DNA of 43,445 nucleotides, taken from contig URTU01000009.1 in NCBI GenBank assembly GCA_900550925.1, forward strand, positions 1-43,445, written 5' to 3'. Positions within the stretch are counted from its first letter, which is position 1; every line of letters begins with the position of its first letter. Position numbers and translations under genes: made by a program. This document shows, one piece after another, positions 6,801 to 15,739 of this stretch. A model generated the notes under the pieces. That model was not told the DNA's origin. It ran no database searches and was given only the letters and a program-made list of their open reading frames with translations. The stretch is from an uncultured Alistipes sp. (GTDB taxonomy: Bacteria > Bacteroidota > Bacteroidia > Bacteroidales > Rikenellaceae).

Positions 6801-7709
6801 ATGGTTATAAGAAAATTGGACGACATCGTCGTCGCAGCAAAAGCCAAAGGTCGCAAACGTCTGATCGTGGCATACGGTCAGGATGCACATACCATCGAAG
6901 CGGTACACAATGCAATTCAGGCCGGACTGGTCGAGGCCACACTGATCGGCGATCCGGACGAAATCGCAAAAGTCTGCACAACCCTCGGATTCGATCAGAA
7001 TCTCTTCAAGGTCGTTCCCGAAACCAATGACGTAAAATGCGTCCAGCGGGCCGTACAGCTCATCACCCAGGGTCAGGGAGACGTGCTGATGAAGGGCCTC
7101 GTATCGACCGACAAGTACATGCGCGGCATTCTCAACAAGGATGCCGGCCTCGTCCCGCCAAAAGGCGTGCTGAGCCACGTTGCCGTAGTCGAACTGCCCG
7201 GATACCCGCGCCTGCTGACAATCGCCGACGTTGCCGTAATTCCCTATCCCGACTTCAAGCAGAAGACCGTCATTCTCTCCAACCTGATCAAGACGGCCCA
7301 CACGCTCGGCATCGAATGCCCGAAGGTCGCCTGCATCTCGGCCAGCGAACAGCTCCTCCCGAGCGTCATTTCGTCGACCGAAGCAGCCATGCTCGCCAAA
7401 ATGGGCGACCGCGGTCAGTGCGGCAAAGCTATCGTTGACGGCCCGCTGTCGCTCGACGTGGCACTCTTCAAGGATGTCGCCGAGCAGAAAAAGGTCAAGG
7501 GCAGTGCCGTGGCCGGTGAAGTCGACTGCCTGCTCTTCCCGAACATCGATGCCGCAAACGTATTCTTCAAGTCGGCTTCGAAACTCGCCGGCGCCGAACT
7601 CGCCGCTATGGTTACCGGTACGGCTGTTCCGTGCGTGCTGACCTCGCGCGGCGACTCGAGCAAGACCAAACTCTACTCGATAGCTCTGGCCTGCCTGTCA
7701 GCCAAGTAG
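6801..7709 (+). CDS. ptb: Phosphate butyryltransferase (phosphate acyltransferase)
   Basis: A 302-residue member of the phosphate acetyl/butyryl transferase family, which exchanges CoA for phosphate on short acyl groups. Length and the motifs GDVLMKGLVSTDKYMRGIL, LSHVAVVELPGYPRLLTIADVAVIPYPDF and the C-terminal VLTSRGDSS fit phosphate butyryltransferase better than the longer acetyl-specific Pta. It sits between ackA and butyrate kinase, so it may supply acyl phosphate to both kinases. Substrate range cannot be read from sequence; acetyl-, propionyl- or branched-chain acyl-CoA are possible. The ATG at 6801 follows ackA by 21 bp. A strong terminator-like hairpin follows the stop. Confidence 0.88.
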   Translation: MVIRKLDDIVVAAKAKGRKRLIVAYGQDAHTIEAVHNAIQAGLVEATLIGDPDEIAKVCTTLGFDQNLFKVVPETNDVKCVQRAVQLITQGQGDVLMKGLVSTDKYMRGILNKDAGLVPPKGVLSHVAVVELPGYPRLLTIADVAVIPYPDFKQKTVILSNLIKTAHTLGIECPKVACISASEQLLPSVISSTEAAMLAKMGDRGQCGKAIVDGPLSLDVALFKDVAEQKKVKGSAVAGEVDCLLFPNIDAANVFFKSASKLAGAELAAMVTGTAVPCVLTSRGDSSKTKLYSIALACLSAK

Positions 7710-7727
7710 CCATACACTGTCAAAACC

Positions 7728-7774
7728 ATAATCCGAAGCCGCGCCTGAAGCAGATACGACTTCGGATTATTTTT
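7728..7774 (+). terminator. Terminator hairpin between ptb and buk
   Basis: ATAATCCGAAG (7728-7738) pairs perfectly with CTTCGGATTAT (7760-7770), followed by TTTT. The 11-bp stem closes a 21-nt loop. It separates ptb from buk, although these usually work together. Confidence 0.75.
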
Positions 7775-7831
7775 CTCCCAAAGCCTGAAACAACTAAATC
7801 GAAAGTATAAACCAGACAACCGAAACTTAAC

Positions 7832-8905
7832 ATGGGCGACAATTTCCACATTCTCGTCATCAACCCCGGTTCGACATCCACCAAAATCGGATACTTCAAG
7901 GGGCTCGAAATGTTGACGGAATTCACCATACGCCACTCGAAAGACGAGATTGCGCAATTCGACACCTTGCAGGATCAGTTCGATTTCCGGCTGCGGATCA
8001 TTCTCGACGAGCTCCAACGCCGCAATATCGATCTCGACGGACTCGATGCCGTCATCGGACGCGGAGGCCTGATCAAGCCGATTCCGGCCGGAGTGTATGA
8101 GGTCACCCCGCAGATCAGACACGACCTGCAGCATCCCATAGGACATCATGCCTCGAATCTGGGAGGACTGCTTGCACACTACATCGCGCACAAACATAAA
8201 GCCCGCGCATTCATTGCCGATCCGGTCGTCGTCGACGAGTTGCAGGATGTGGCACGTATCAGCGGACTGCCCGAACTGCCCCGGCAATCGATCTTCCATG
8301 CGCTCAACCAGAAGGTCACGGCACGATCATATGCCGATCTGATCCACAAACGATACGAGGATATAAACCTCATCGTGGCACACCTGGGAGGCGGCATTTC
8401 GGTCGGGGCGCACAAGCAGGGCAAGATCGTCGACGTGAACAATGCCCTCGACGGCGAAGGCCCCTTCTCGCCCGAAAGGGCCGGAACTCTGCCGGCCGGT
8501 GCCTGGATGCGGCTGGTTCAGTCCGAAAAATATACTCACAAGCAGTTGCGGAAACTGCTCAGCGGTCGCGGAGGTCTGGTTGCACACCTCGGAACAAACT
8601 CCGTACAGGAGGTCATAAAACGTATCGAAGCGGGCGACGAACATGCACGACTGATTCTCGATGCAATGTGTTACGGTGTCGGAAAGCAAATCGGTGCCAT
8701 GGCGGCCGTACTCGGCGGGAAGGTCGAGGGAATCATCCTGACCGGTGGAATTGCACACAACCAATATGTATGCGACTACATACGCCGCATGTGCGGATTC
8801 ATCGGCCCGATACATGTCGATGCCGGCGAAAACGAACTGCAGGCTCTGGCATTCAATGCCGCTGCAGCTCTGGACGGTGTAACCACGCCGCTGCCATACG
8901 AATAG
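7832..8905 (+). CDS. buk: Butyrate kinase
   Basis: A 357-residue acyl kinase of the acetate-kinase fold (ASKHA), normal length for butyrate kinase. It makes ATP from butyryl or branched-chain acyl phosphate. Signatures are INPGSTSTKIGYF at residues 10-22, GRGGLIKPIPAGVYEV, the HLGGGISVGAH phosphate-binding loop and ILTGGIAHN near the C-terminus. It lies 122 bp after ptb on the same strand; a terminator sits between, and I see no consensus promoter in the 57 bp after that terminator, so buk may depend on read-through. In other bacteria ptb and buk are adjacent, and some such pairs handle isobutyryl and isovaleryl groups. Confidence 0.93.
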   Translation: MGDNFHILVINPGSTSTKIGYFKGLEMLTEFTIRHSKDEIAQFDTLQDQFDFRLRIILDELQRRNIDLDGLDAVIGRGGLIKPIPAGVYEVTPQIRHDLQHPIGHHASNLGGLLAHYIAHKHKARAFIADPVVVDELQDVARISGLPELPRQSIFHALNQKVTARSYADLIHKRYEDINLIVAHLGGGISVGAHKQGKIVDVNNALDGEGPFSPERAGTLPAGAWMRLVQSEKYTHKQLRKLLSGRGGLVAHLGTNSVQEVIKRIEAGDEHARLILDAMCYGVGKQIGAMAAVLGGKVEGIILTGGIAHNQYVCDYIRRMCGFIGPIHVDAGENELQALAFNAAAALDGVTTPLPYE

Positions 8906-8994
8906 AGCTGTACTCAGGTTTTAGAAGCAGGCCGTGAGAAGCACACACGCCAGACCAATAAAGCGGCCCCGATGAACCTGTCGTCCGGCATACG

Positions 8995-9040
8995 ATAAAG
9001 TTTGAGCGGATTTTCGATCGAAAATCCGCTCAAACTTTAT
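8995..9040. terminator. 46-bp perfect palindrome, bidirectional terminator
   Basis: The two 21-bp arms (8995-9015 and 9020-9040) are exact reverse complements around a central GATC, so all 46 bases are palindromic. The arms begin ATAAAGTTTGAGCGG. It lies between the convergent buk and serine-hydrolase genes, 60 bp from the latter's stop, and can end both transcripts, although it lacks a long U run. Confidence 0.8.
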
Positions 9041-9100
9041 TCGGCGATGCAGGCTCGTCACACGGCGGCCAGCCAAACGGGCCTCCGTCCGTACCGAAAA

Positions 9101-10468
9101 CTATTCATGAGCCGCATCGTAGCGACGGATAGCCTCATAAACCGCCTCCTGACACTTCAACCGCGTATTCTCACTGCTCAGGCAGTCGATTGCACGGTCC
9201 GGATAGACGCGGTTCGACAGGAAGATGTAGATTACATTCTCGGCCGGATCGACCCAGAACATCGTTCCCGTAAACCCGAAATGGCCGTAACTCTGTTGCG
9301 AAGCCGACGGTGCCGGATAGGAGTCGTCGAGCGACAGCGAACGCGAATTCGAGAATATCGGACGGTCGAAGCCCAGGCCGCGACGGTTGTTGTTGTCGGG
9401 ATACTGGCACGAGGTCCACTCGGCGATGGTTTCGCTCTTCAGGTAGCGGCGGCCGTCGTAGACACCTCCGTTCAGAAGCATCTGCAGCACCTTGGCCATA
9501 TCCTCGGCATTGGCGAAAACGCCCGCATTTCCCGAAACTCCGCCCAGCATGGCTGCCGATTCATCATGCACGTATCCACGGATCAGGTCGTGGCGATAGA
9601 CCGTATCCACCTCCGTAGGCATGATCTTGTCGATCGGATACTTGTGGGCCGGATTGAGCATGATGTGCGTTGCGCCCAGAGGCCCGTAGAACTCCTCGCG
9701 CAGGAAATCCTCATACTCCTTGCCCGTCAGCGACTGGACAACATACGGGTAGCACAGGAACGACATGCACGAATAGCGGAACTTCTTGGGTCCGAGCGGC
9801 GTCGCGGCAACGGCACGGTAGACCTGCTCGCGGATATCCTTGCGGCCCCACATGTTCTTGTAGACTTCGATCGGATAATCCTCGCTCGGAGTGTAGCTGA
9901 ACCACCCTTCGCGCAACTGCCTGTTATCGTCGTAGATCATATTATATATGTCAACCGACGGGATCAGGCCGCCCTGATGTGCCAGGAACTCTCGCAGGGT
10001 GACATCCTCCTTGTTGCTGCCGACAAAATACGGAAAATACTTCGAGAAGGGTTCGTCCAGCGAGATCAGCCCCTCTTCGACAAGTTTCATCAGCGCCAGC
10101 GTCGCTCCCATCACCTTCGAGCAGGAGGCCAGGTCGAATATGTGGTCATTTTCGACCGGACGGTAGTTGCGGTATGTCTGATAGCCGTAGCTTTTGTCAA
10201 GAATGATCTTGCCGTTGCGGGCCACCAGGATCTGGCACCCCGGAAAGGCATGTTTCGATATGGCCACCTCGACCAGCGAATCGATCGTCGAGGTGAGGTA
10301 CTCGCCGTCGACACCGGCCTCCTCGGGTGCTGCCTCAACCAGCACGTCCGAACAAACCGCCTCAACCGCCTCAACCTTCTTATCCTTCTTGCGGTTGTCG
10401 GCCGCCTCGCCTGCCCACAGCTCGATCGACGCCGCAAGCAGAATGACAAGTAACAGATATCGTTTCAT
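9101..10468 (-). CDS. Exported beta-lactamase-fold serine hydrolase, AmiE-like
   Basis: A 455-residue serine hydrolase of the class C beta-lactamase/penicillin-binding fold. It starts with a signal peptide (MKRYLLLVILLAASIELWA) and is probably periplasmic. The catalytic SxxK motif is S115-C-S-K118, the tyrosine motif is RYSCMSF near 230, and the third motif is HFGFTG near the C-terminus. These hydrolases include esterases, D-amino-peptidases and Bacillus subtilis AmiE (YbbE), an N-acetylmuramyl-L-alanine amidase encoded beside NamZ. Here too a NamZ homologue is close by, so an action on muropeptides is a reasonable inference. True beta-lactam resistance is less likely. It follows the DUF5009 gene by 5 bp in one operon. 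Confidence 0.85.
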   Translation of the reverse strand: MKRYLLLVILLAASIELWAGEAADNRKKDKKVEAVEAVCSDVLVEAAPEEAGVDGEYLTSTIDSLVEVAISKHAFPGCQILVARNGKIILDKSYGYQTYRNYRPVENDHIFDLASCSKVMGATLALMKLVEEGLISLDEPFSKYFPYFVGSNKEDVTLREFLAHQGGLIPSVDIYNMIYDDNRQLREGWFSYTPSEDYPIEVYKNMWGRKDIREQVYRAVAATPLGPKKFRYSCMSFLCYPYVVQSLTGKEYEDFLREEFYGPLGATHIMLNPAHKYPIDKIMPTEVDTVYRHDLIRGYVHDESAAMLGGVSGNAGVFANAEDMAKVLQMLLNGGVYDGRRYLKSETIAEWTSCQYPDNNNRRGLGFDRPIFSNSRSLSLDDSYPAPSASQQSYGHFGFTGTMFWVDPAENVIYIFLSNRVYPDRAIDCLSSENTRLKCQEAVYEAIRRYDAAHE

Positions 10469-10473
10469 CGGGT

Positions 10474-11823
10474 TCAGAGTTTTATGTATATCTTACGTTT
10501 GTACAAAGGAAGTGCGATGGCCCAGCATATCACAACCAGCGTCAAGGCGCACAGCAACGAGGCCAGCTCGACCGGCATAACATCCTTCAGCGTGCGGAAC
10601 CACCACGAATAGATCGACATATGCGACTCGCCGCCATTGACCGGAATGCGGTAGAAGGTCATTCCCCAGGTCTTCACGATCAGGCCCGAAAGGCAGTAGG
10701 TGAACAACGCATTGGTACCGAAGACATTGAAGAAGGTTGTCCAGTGGGTACGTTTGCGGTAGTCGATGAAGTAGGCGAATACGGCCCACACCTGCATCGC
10801 CAGACCGCCGGCATAGAGCACATAACTGCTCGACCATATCTTCTTGTTTATCGGGAAATATGGGTTGAGGATCAGACCGAGCGTAACCATCAGACCGCCC
10901 ACGGCCGCAAGCAGAAGGATGCGGCGGCGAATATCGTCACTGCCCTCGCCCATCAGACGGCCGGCCATATATCCCACAAGCACGGTTCCGATTGCCGGGA
11001 TGGTGCTGAGCAACCCTTCGGGATCGAATGCTATTCCCTCGCCGTGGTACATGTGAGCGTCGCCCAGAATCGCCAGGTCGATGGCACGGCCTACGTAACC
11101 CTCCATCGTGAAGTCGCCGAAGCCTGCCGTAACGGCCCAATAGCCGACCAGAATAACCAACAGTCCGATAATACAACGCTTATATGTCTTGAGCCACATT
11201 GCCAGCAGGGCACCCAGTGAGAATGCAATGGCAATACGCGGGAAGACTCCCAGAATACGGAAGTGGGCGAACGACTTGAACGGCGTACCCAACAGCATCG
11301 GGAAGGGCAGCAGCATCAGCACAAGCCCTACGATCAGAGTAGTCCAGGCAACGGCCTTGTGCCGTTTGGCATCGGGGTCGGGAACTTCAGCCTTCTTGCG
11401 GTTCGAAAACCATACCAGAGCCCCAACCGTCAGAGCGATACCCACGATCTGCAGGATCGAACACAGGCGTCCGACACCGATCTGTTCGGGCGCAATGTCG
11501 TAAATATTATAGAATGGATAGTATGATATGAGCTGGCCGACGATATAAATCAGCACTCCACGTTTCAGGATTTTGCCTATTACGGGCGGCGTCAGGCGAT
11601 GGTCGGTCTTGCGGTATGCAAACCATATCGCCGCGCCGACGCAGAACAGGAAAAATGGAAAAACCAGATCGGTCGGTGTACAACCGTTCCATGCGGCATG
11701 GCGCAGCGGAGCGAACGTAGGCTCCGACCAACTGCCCGGATTGTTCACCGTAATCATTCCGGCGACCGTCATCCCTCGCAGCACATCGAGCGAAAGAAAA
11801 CGTTTGAACTGACTTTGAGCCAT
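10474..11823 (-). CDS. DUF5009 multi-pass membrane protein (NagX/HGSNAT-like)
   Basis: A 449-residue inner-membrane protein with roughly ten or more hydrophobic helices. The N-terminus RFLSLDVLRGMTVAGMITVNN and the WNGCTPTDLVFPFFLFCVG block identify the DUF5009/COG4299 family, related to the lysosomal heparan-alpha-glucosaminide N-acetyltransferase and to the NagX proteins of chitin-utilisation loci. From memory, the Tannerella forsythia N-acetylmuramic acid transporter MurT is of this type; I cannot verify this here. Its partner gene 5 bp downstream is the AmiE-like hydrolase, and namZ is divergent, so a role in uptake or acetylation of amino sugars from the cell wall fits. Start at 11823 (MAQSQFKRFLSLD). 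Confidence 0.82.
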   Translation of the reverse strand: MAQSQFKRFLSLDVLRGMTVAGMITVNNPGSWSEPTFAPLRHAAWNGCTPTDLVFPFFLFCVGAAIWFAYRKTDHRLTPPVIGKILKRGVLIYIVGQLISYYPFYNIYDIAPEQIGVGRLCSILQIVGIALTVGALVWFSNRKKAEVPDPDAKRHKAVAWTTLIVGLVLMLLPFPMLLGTPFKSFAHFRILGVFPRIAIAFSLGALLAMWLKTYKRCIIGLLVILVGYWAVTAGFGDFTMEGYVGRAIDLAILGDAHMYHGEGIAFDPEGLLSTIPAIGTVLVGYMAGRLMGEGSDDIRRRILLLAAVGGLMVTLGLILNPYFPINKKIWSSSYVLYAGGLAMQVWAVFAYFIDYRKRTHWTTFFNVFGTNALFTYCLSGLIVKTWGMTFYRIPVNGGESHMSIYSWWFRTLKDVMPVELASLLCALTLVVICWAIALPLYKRKIYIKL

Positions 11824-11912
11824 ATAAACGAGATTTTAGGATAAAGTAAAGGTTTTTTCGATTCGTAAAAGTAAGTATTTCGTTCCGAATTTGAAAGAAA
11901 GCAGAGGGCTTA

Positions 11913-11945
11913 TTTGGCATTAATCGCATAAAAACACTATATTTG
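11913..11945 (+). promoter_or_regulatory. Promoter of the namZ-GH9 operon
   Basis: TTTG at 11913-11916, 21 nt, TATATTTG at 11938-11945. The namZ ATG is at 11999, about 45 nt after the expected start of transcription. It lies in the 175-bp region between the divergent gene pairs. Confidence 0.75.
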
Positions 11946-11998
11946 TAAACTCCGATTTATGGAATTTTTTGAATCTATTAACCAATAACAAACTACTG

Positions 11999-13222
11999 AT
12001 GAAACTCATTTTCTCACTTCTGGGAGTGTTGGCCATGACCGTTTCGGCCGCTACAGCACAAGTCAAAACCGGAATCGAGGTCCTGCGTGACAACGGTTTC
12101 GAACAACTCAAGGGCAAACGCGTCGGCCTGATCACAAACCCGACAGGAATCGACAGCAAGATGGTCTCGACCATCGATATACTCAACGCAGCCGAAGGCG
12201 TCGAGCTCAAAGCTCTCTACAGCCCCGAACACGGTGTGCGCGGTGACGTGACCGCCGGAGGTTCGGTGACCGACTACATCGACAGCCGTACCGGAGTGAA
12301 GGTGTACAGCATCTACGGCAACACCCTCAAACCGACCCCCGAAATGCTCGAAGGACTCGATGCTCTCGTTTATGACATACAGGACATCGGCTCGCGCTCA
12401 TATACCTTCATCTCGACGATGGGCAAGGCTATGGAGGCTGCCGCCGAAAACGACATCGAAATGGTGATCCTCGACCGTCCCAACCCGCTGGGTGGCGTCC
12501 GCATGGAGGGTTCGCTCGTACGTGACGGTTTCTACTCGTTCATCAGCCAGTTCCCGATCCCGTACGTACACGGTCTCACCTCGGGCGAGCTGGCAAGATA
12601 CCTCAACGAGAACTATCTCGAAAAACCCTGCCGCCTGACGGTTATCCCGATGGAGGGCTGGCGCCGCGACATGACCTTCGATCAGACCGGTCTGCCGTGG
12701 GTACTCTCCTCGCCCCACATCCCGCAGGCTTCGAGCTGCCTCTTCTACCCCGCTACCGGTATCGCCGGCGAGCTCTATTCGCTCAACATCGGTGTAGGAT
12801 ACACCCTGCCGTTCGAACTCATGGCTGCCGAATGGATTGACAATCCCGAAACTCTGGCTGACAACCTCAACAAAATCGGTCTCGAAGGCGTAATCTTCCG
12901 CCCGATATACTACAAACCATACTACGGCGCTCAGCAGGGTCAGAACCTTCGCGGTATTCAGATCCACATCACCGATCCGGTCAACGCTCCGCTGACGCTC
13001 ATCCAGTTCTACTTCCTGCAGGAGTGCCACAAGCTCTGGCCCGACCACGACGTATTTGCCGATACAACCGAATCGCGCCTGAAGGTGTTCGACAAGGTGT
13101 GCGGAAATGCCGATATCCGTGCCAAATTCTGCGAGCGCTACATGGTTGAGGATATCCTCCCTATCTGGAATGCCGATATCGAATCGTTCCGCCAGAAGGT
13201 CGCTCCGTATCTGCTCTACTGA
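11999..13222 (+). CDS. namZ: NamZ-type exo-beta-N-acetylmuramidase (GH171, DUF1343)
   Basis: A 407-residue exported protein of the DUF1343/YbbC family, of which Bacillus subtilis NamZ is an exo-beta-N-acetylmuramidase that releases terminal MurNAc from peptidoglycan fragments. The signal peptide is MKLIFSLLGVLAMTVSAATAQ. Family motifs follow: GKRVGLITNPTG, LYSPEHGVRG (residues 73-82, with the conserved Glu77), YDIQDIGSRSYTFI, ILDRPNPLGG, YVHGLTSGELA and QNLRGIQIHITD. The frame opens at a TTG at 11969, but the ATG at 11999 gives a clean signal peptide. A gene for a GH9-deacetylase protein follows after 33 bp in the same operon. The family call is strong; the exact substrate is inferred. Confidence 0.88.
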   Translation: MKLIFSLLGVLAMTVSAATAQVKTGIEVLRDNGFEQLKGKRVGLITNPTGIDSKMVSTIDILNAAEGVELKALYSPEHGVRGDVTAGGSVTDYIDSRTGVKVYSIYGNTLKPTPEMLEGLDALVYDIQDIGSRSYTFISTMGKAMEAAAENDIEMVILDRPNPLGGVRMEGSLVRDGFYSFISQFPIPYVHGLTSGELARYLNENYLEKPCRLTVIPMEGWRRDMTFDQTGLPWVLSSPHIPQASSCLFYPATGIAGELYSLNIGVGYTLPFELMAAEWIDNPETLADNLNKIGLEGVIFRPIYYKPYYGAQQGQNLRGIQIHITDPVNAPLTLIQFYFLQECHKLWPDHDVFADTTESRLKVFDKVCGNADIRAKFCERYMVEDILPIWNADIESFRQKVAPYLLY

Positions 13223-13255
13223 TCAACACACACAACCCAATAACTATTTATCACG

Positions 13256-15739
13256 ATGAAAAAACTATCTATTTTGGCAGCATGTCTGCTCATCGCAGGT
13301 TCGGCATCGGCCACAAGCTGGATCCGTACTAACCTGATCGGTTACACAAACGCACTGCCCAAAACCGCTGTCCTTCTCTCCGACCAACCGTTGACCGTAA
13401 CTACGTTCGAAGTGTGCGACGCCCGCAGCGGACGTACCGTATACACCGGAACGGCCGTCGAGAAGGATGCTTCGGTGTGGGCCATGAAGAGTGCATACCG
13501 ACTGCCGTTCAGCGATTTCTCTCAGGAGGGTGCCTATTATATTAAGGTAGGCGACACGCGTTCCGAAAACTTCCGTATCGGCGACGATATCTATACCGGT
13601 GCCGGCGAAGTGCCTCTCTACTACATGCGTCAGCAGCGTTGCGGCGACAACCCGTATACCGGTGAACTCTGCCACCAGCACGACGGTTATATCGTCGAGC
13701 ACCCGACCCGCAACGGCGAATATATCGACGTGCGCGGCGGCTGGCACGACGCTACCGACCAGTTACAGTACCTGACCACCTCGGCTAATGCAACATTCCA
13801 GATGATGTTCGCATACTACAAGAACCCCGACCAGTTCGAGGACAAGTTCGATGCCTCGGGCCGAAAGGGTGCCAACGGTGTGCCCGACATTCTGGACGAG
13901 GCCCGCTGGGGTCTGGAATGGATGAAGCGCATGAACCCCGACTCGGCTTTCATGTTCAACCAGATTGCCGATGACCGCGACCATGCCGGAATCCGCGAAC
14001 CGCACACCGACAAGGTCGACTACGGTTGGGGCCCCGGAACCGGCCGTCCCGTATATTTCATTTCGGGCGAGGTGCAGGGTCTGAGCAAGTACAAGAACCG
14101 CACGACCGGCGTATCGTCGTCGGCTGCAAAGTACGCATCGGCATTCGCACTCGGTTCGGTGATCTTCGAGAAGTTCGACCCCGAATTCGCCGAGAGCATG
14201 AAGAAGAAGGCCGTGGATGCAATGGCATACGCCGAGGCAATCCCGGGTGCATGCCAGACCGCCTGTGTCGTATCGCCCTACTTCTATGAGGAGGACAACT
14301 GGATCGACGACATGGAGCTGGCTGCCGTGGCGTTGCACCTGATGGAGCCCGAAAACGAATACTGGCTCCAGAGAGCCAACTACTGGGGCGACCTGGAACC
14401 GATCACTCCGTGGATGGAGACCGGAAAGGCCCGCCACTACCAGTGGTATCCGTTCGTCAACCTCGGCCACTACCTGATCGCTGCCGAAGGCACCGAGGCA
14501 CAGAAGGCCAAATTCGCCGGTTACATGCGCGAAGGTCTTCAGCACATCCTCGACCGTGCCGGTGACGACCCGTTCGTACACGGCGTACCCTACCTGTGGT
14601 GCTCGAACAACTTTACATTCGGCGCCCTCACCCAACTGCGCCTCTACAACGAACTTACCGGTGACGACACATTCCTCGAAATGGAGGCTGCGCTCCTCGA
14701 CTGGATCTTCGGCTGCAACCCGTGGGGAACATCGATGATCTGCGACTATCCGAAGGGTGTCGACACCCCGACCGACCCGCATGCCATCTACACCGTAACG
14801 CGCGGTGAGAATGTCTACGGCGGTCTGGTTGACGGGCCGGTCTACAAGTACATCAACGACGGTCTGCAGGGTGTTTCGGCGGGTGACAGCGATCCGTTCC
14901 TGCCCTTCCAGAACGGCATTGCGGTTTATCACGACTACTTCGGCGACTACTCGACCAACGAACCCACGATGGACGGTACCGCTTCGATGACCTACTACCT
15001 CTCGACGCTCGACAAGATCGATGACCAGGTAAAAAAAAACGATAAATACGCCGGTGCAGTCTACGACGAGTTCGGAGCCATCCGGCGAATGAATCCCGAC
15101 CAGAAGCGTGTCTATCTCGTTTTCACGGGTGACGTCAACTTCGAAGGCGTACCGACGGTGCTGAAGACGCTCAAGAAGCACGGTATCAAGGCTTCGTGGT
15201 TCCTCACGGGCAACTGCGTCCGCACCAACCCCAAGCAGGTCAAGGCCATCATGAAGGCCGGACACTACATCGGCCCACACTCGGACAAGCACCTGCTTTA
15301 CGCCGAATGGGATGCCGACCGCAAGTCGCTCGTCACGCCGCAGGAGATCCGTGAGGATCTCGATGCCAACATGGCCGAATTCAAGGCCTTCGGAATCGAC
15401 GTCGAGAAGATCCGCGCCATGATTCCGCCCTACGAGCACTACAACAAGGCTTCGAACGGCGTTCTGGTACAGTACGGCTTCATTCCGGTGAACCTCACCG
15501 AGGGAACATACACCAATGCCGACTACACCACGCCCGACATGAAGAACTATCGTTCGAGCGACGCCATTCTGAAGGATTTCTGGGCCAAGGAGAAGCGTGA
15601 GGGGCTGAACGGTGCGATCATCCTGATCCACCCGGGAACCGAGTCCTCCCGCAAGGACAAGCTCTACGACCGGCTCGACCAGATCATAACCCAGCTCGAA
15701 GAGAAGGGTTACGATTTCGGGACGTTTGACGAGGAGTAA
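13256..15739 (+). CDS. GH9 glycosidase fused to a polysaccharide deacetylase domain
   Basis: An 827-residue exported enzyme. A signal peptide (1-20) is followed by an Ig-like cellulase N-terminal domain (about 22-108), a GH9 catalytic domain (about 115-585) and a C-terminal deacetylase-like domain (about 615-825). GH9 marks are GGWHDATD (161-168, for the usual GGWYDAGD) and STNEPTMD near 568, holding the acid Glu. The deacetylase part has HSDKH (675-679), the metal-binding H[ST]xxH motif, IPPYEHYN and ILIHPG, but the usual TFDDG is replaced by FTGDVNFEG. GH9 includes cellulases and exo-beta-glucosaminidases. Beside namZ, a substrate of N-acetylated amino sugars is a better guess than cellulose. 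It is second in the namZ operon. Confidence 0.87.
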   Translation: MKKLSILAACLLIAGSASATSWIRTNLIGYTNALPKTAVLLSDQPLTVTTFEVCDARSGRTVYTGTAVEKDASVWAMKSAYRLPFSDFSQEGAYYIKVGDTRSENFRIGDDIYTGAGEVPLYYMRQQRCGDNPYTGELCHQHDGYIVEHPTRNGEYIDVRGGWHDATDQLQYLTTSANATFQMMFAYYKNPDQFEDKFDASGRKGANGVPDILDEARWGLEWMKRMNPDSAFMFNQIADDRDHAGIREPHTDKVDYGWGPGTGRPVYFISGEVQGLSKYKNRTTGVSSSAAKYASAFALGSVIFEKFDPEFAESMKKKAVDAMAYAEAIPGACQTACVVSPYFYEEDNWIDDMELAAVALHLMEPENEYWLQRANYWGDLEPITPWMETGKARHYQWYPFVNLGHYLIAAEGTEAQKAKFAGYMREGLQHILDRAGDDPFVHGVPYLWCSNNFTFGALTQLRLYNELTGDDTFLEMEAALLDWIFGCNPWGTSMICDYPKGVDTPTDPHAIYTVTRGENVYGGLVDGPVYKYINDGLQGVSAGDSDPFLPFQNGIAVYHDYFGDYSTNEPTMDGTASMTYYLSTLDKIDDQVKKNDKYAGAVYDEFGAIRRMNPDQKRVYLVFTGDVNFEGVPTVLKTLKKHGIKASWFLTGNCVRTNPKQVKAIMKAGHYIGPHSDKHLLYAEWDADRKSLVTPQEIREDLDANMAEFKAFGIDVEKIRAMIPPYEHYNKASNGVLVQYGFIPVNLTEGTYTNADYTTPDMKNYRSSDAILKDFWAKEKREGLNGAIILIHPGTESSRKDKLYDRLDQIITQLEEKGYDFGTFDEE

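Noticed and set aside
9002..10453. A 483-codon plus-strand frame opposite the serine hydrolase gene
   Set aside because: The hydrolase has a signal peptide and SxxK motif; the opposite frame begins inside the palindrome and has no family features.
9101..10468. A true beta-lactamase
   Set aside because: The SxxK fold is shared by many non-resistance hydrolases; gene context with namZ and a DUF5009 protein points to cell-wall metabolism.
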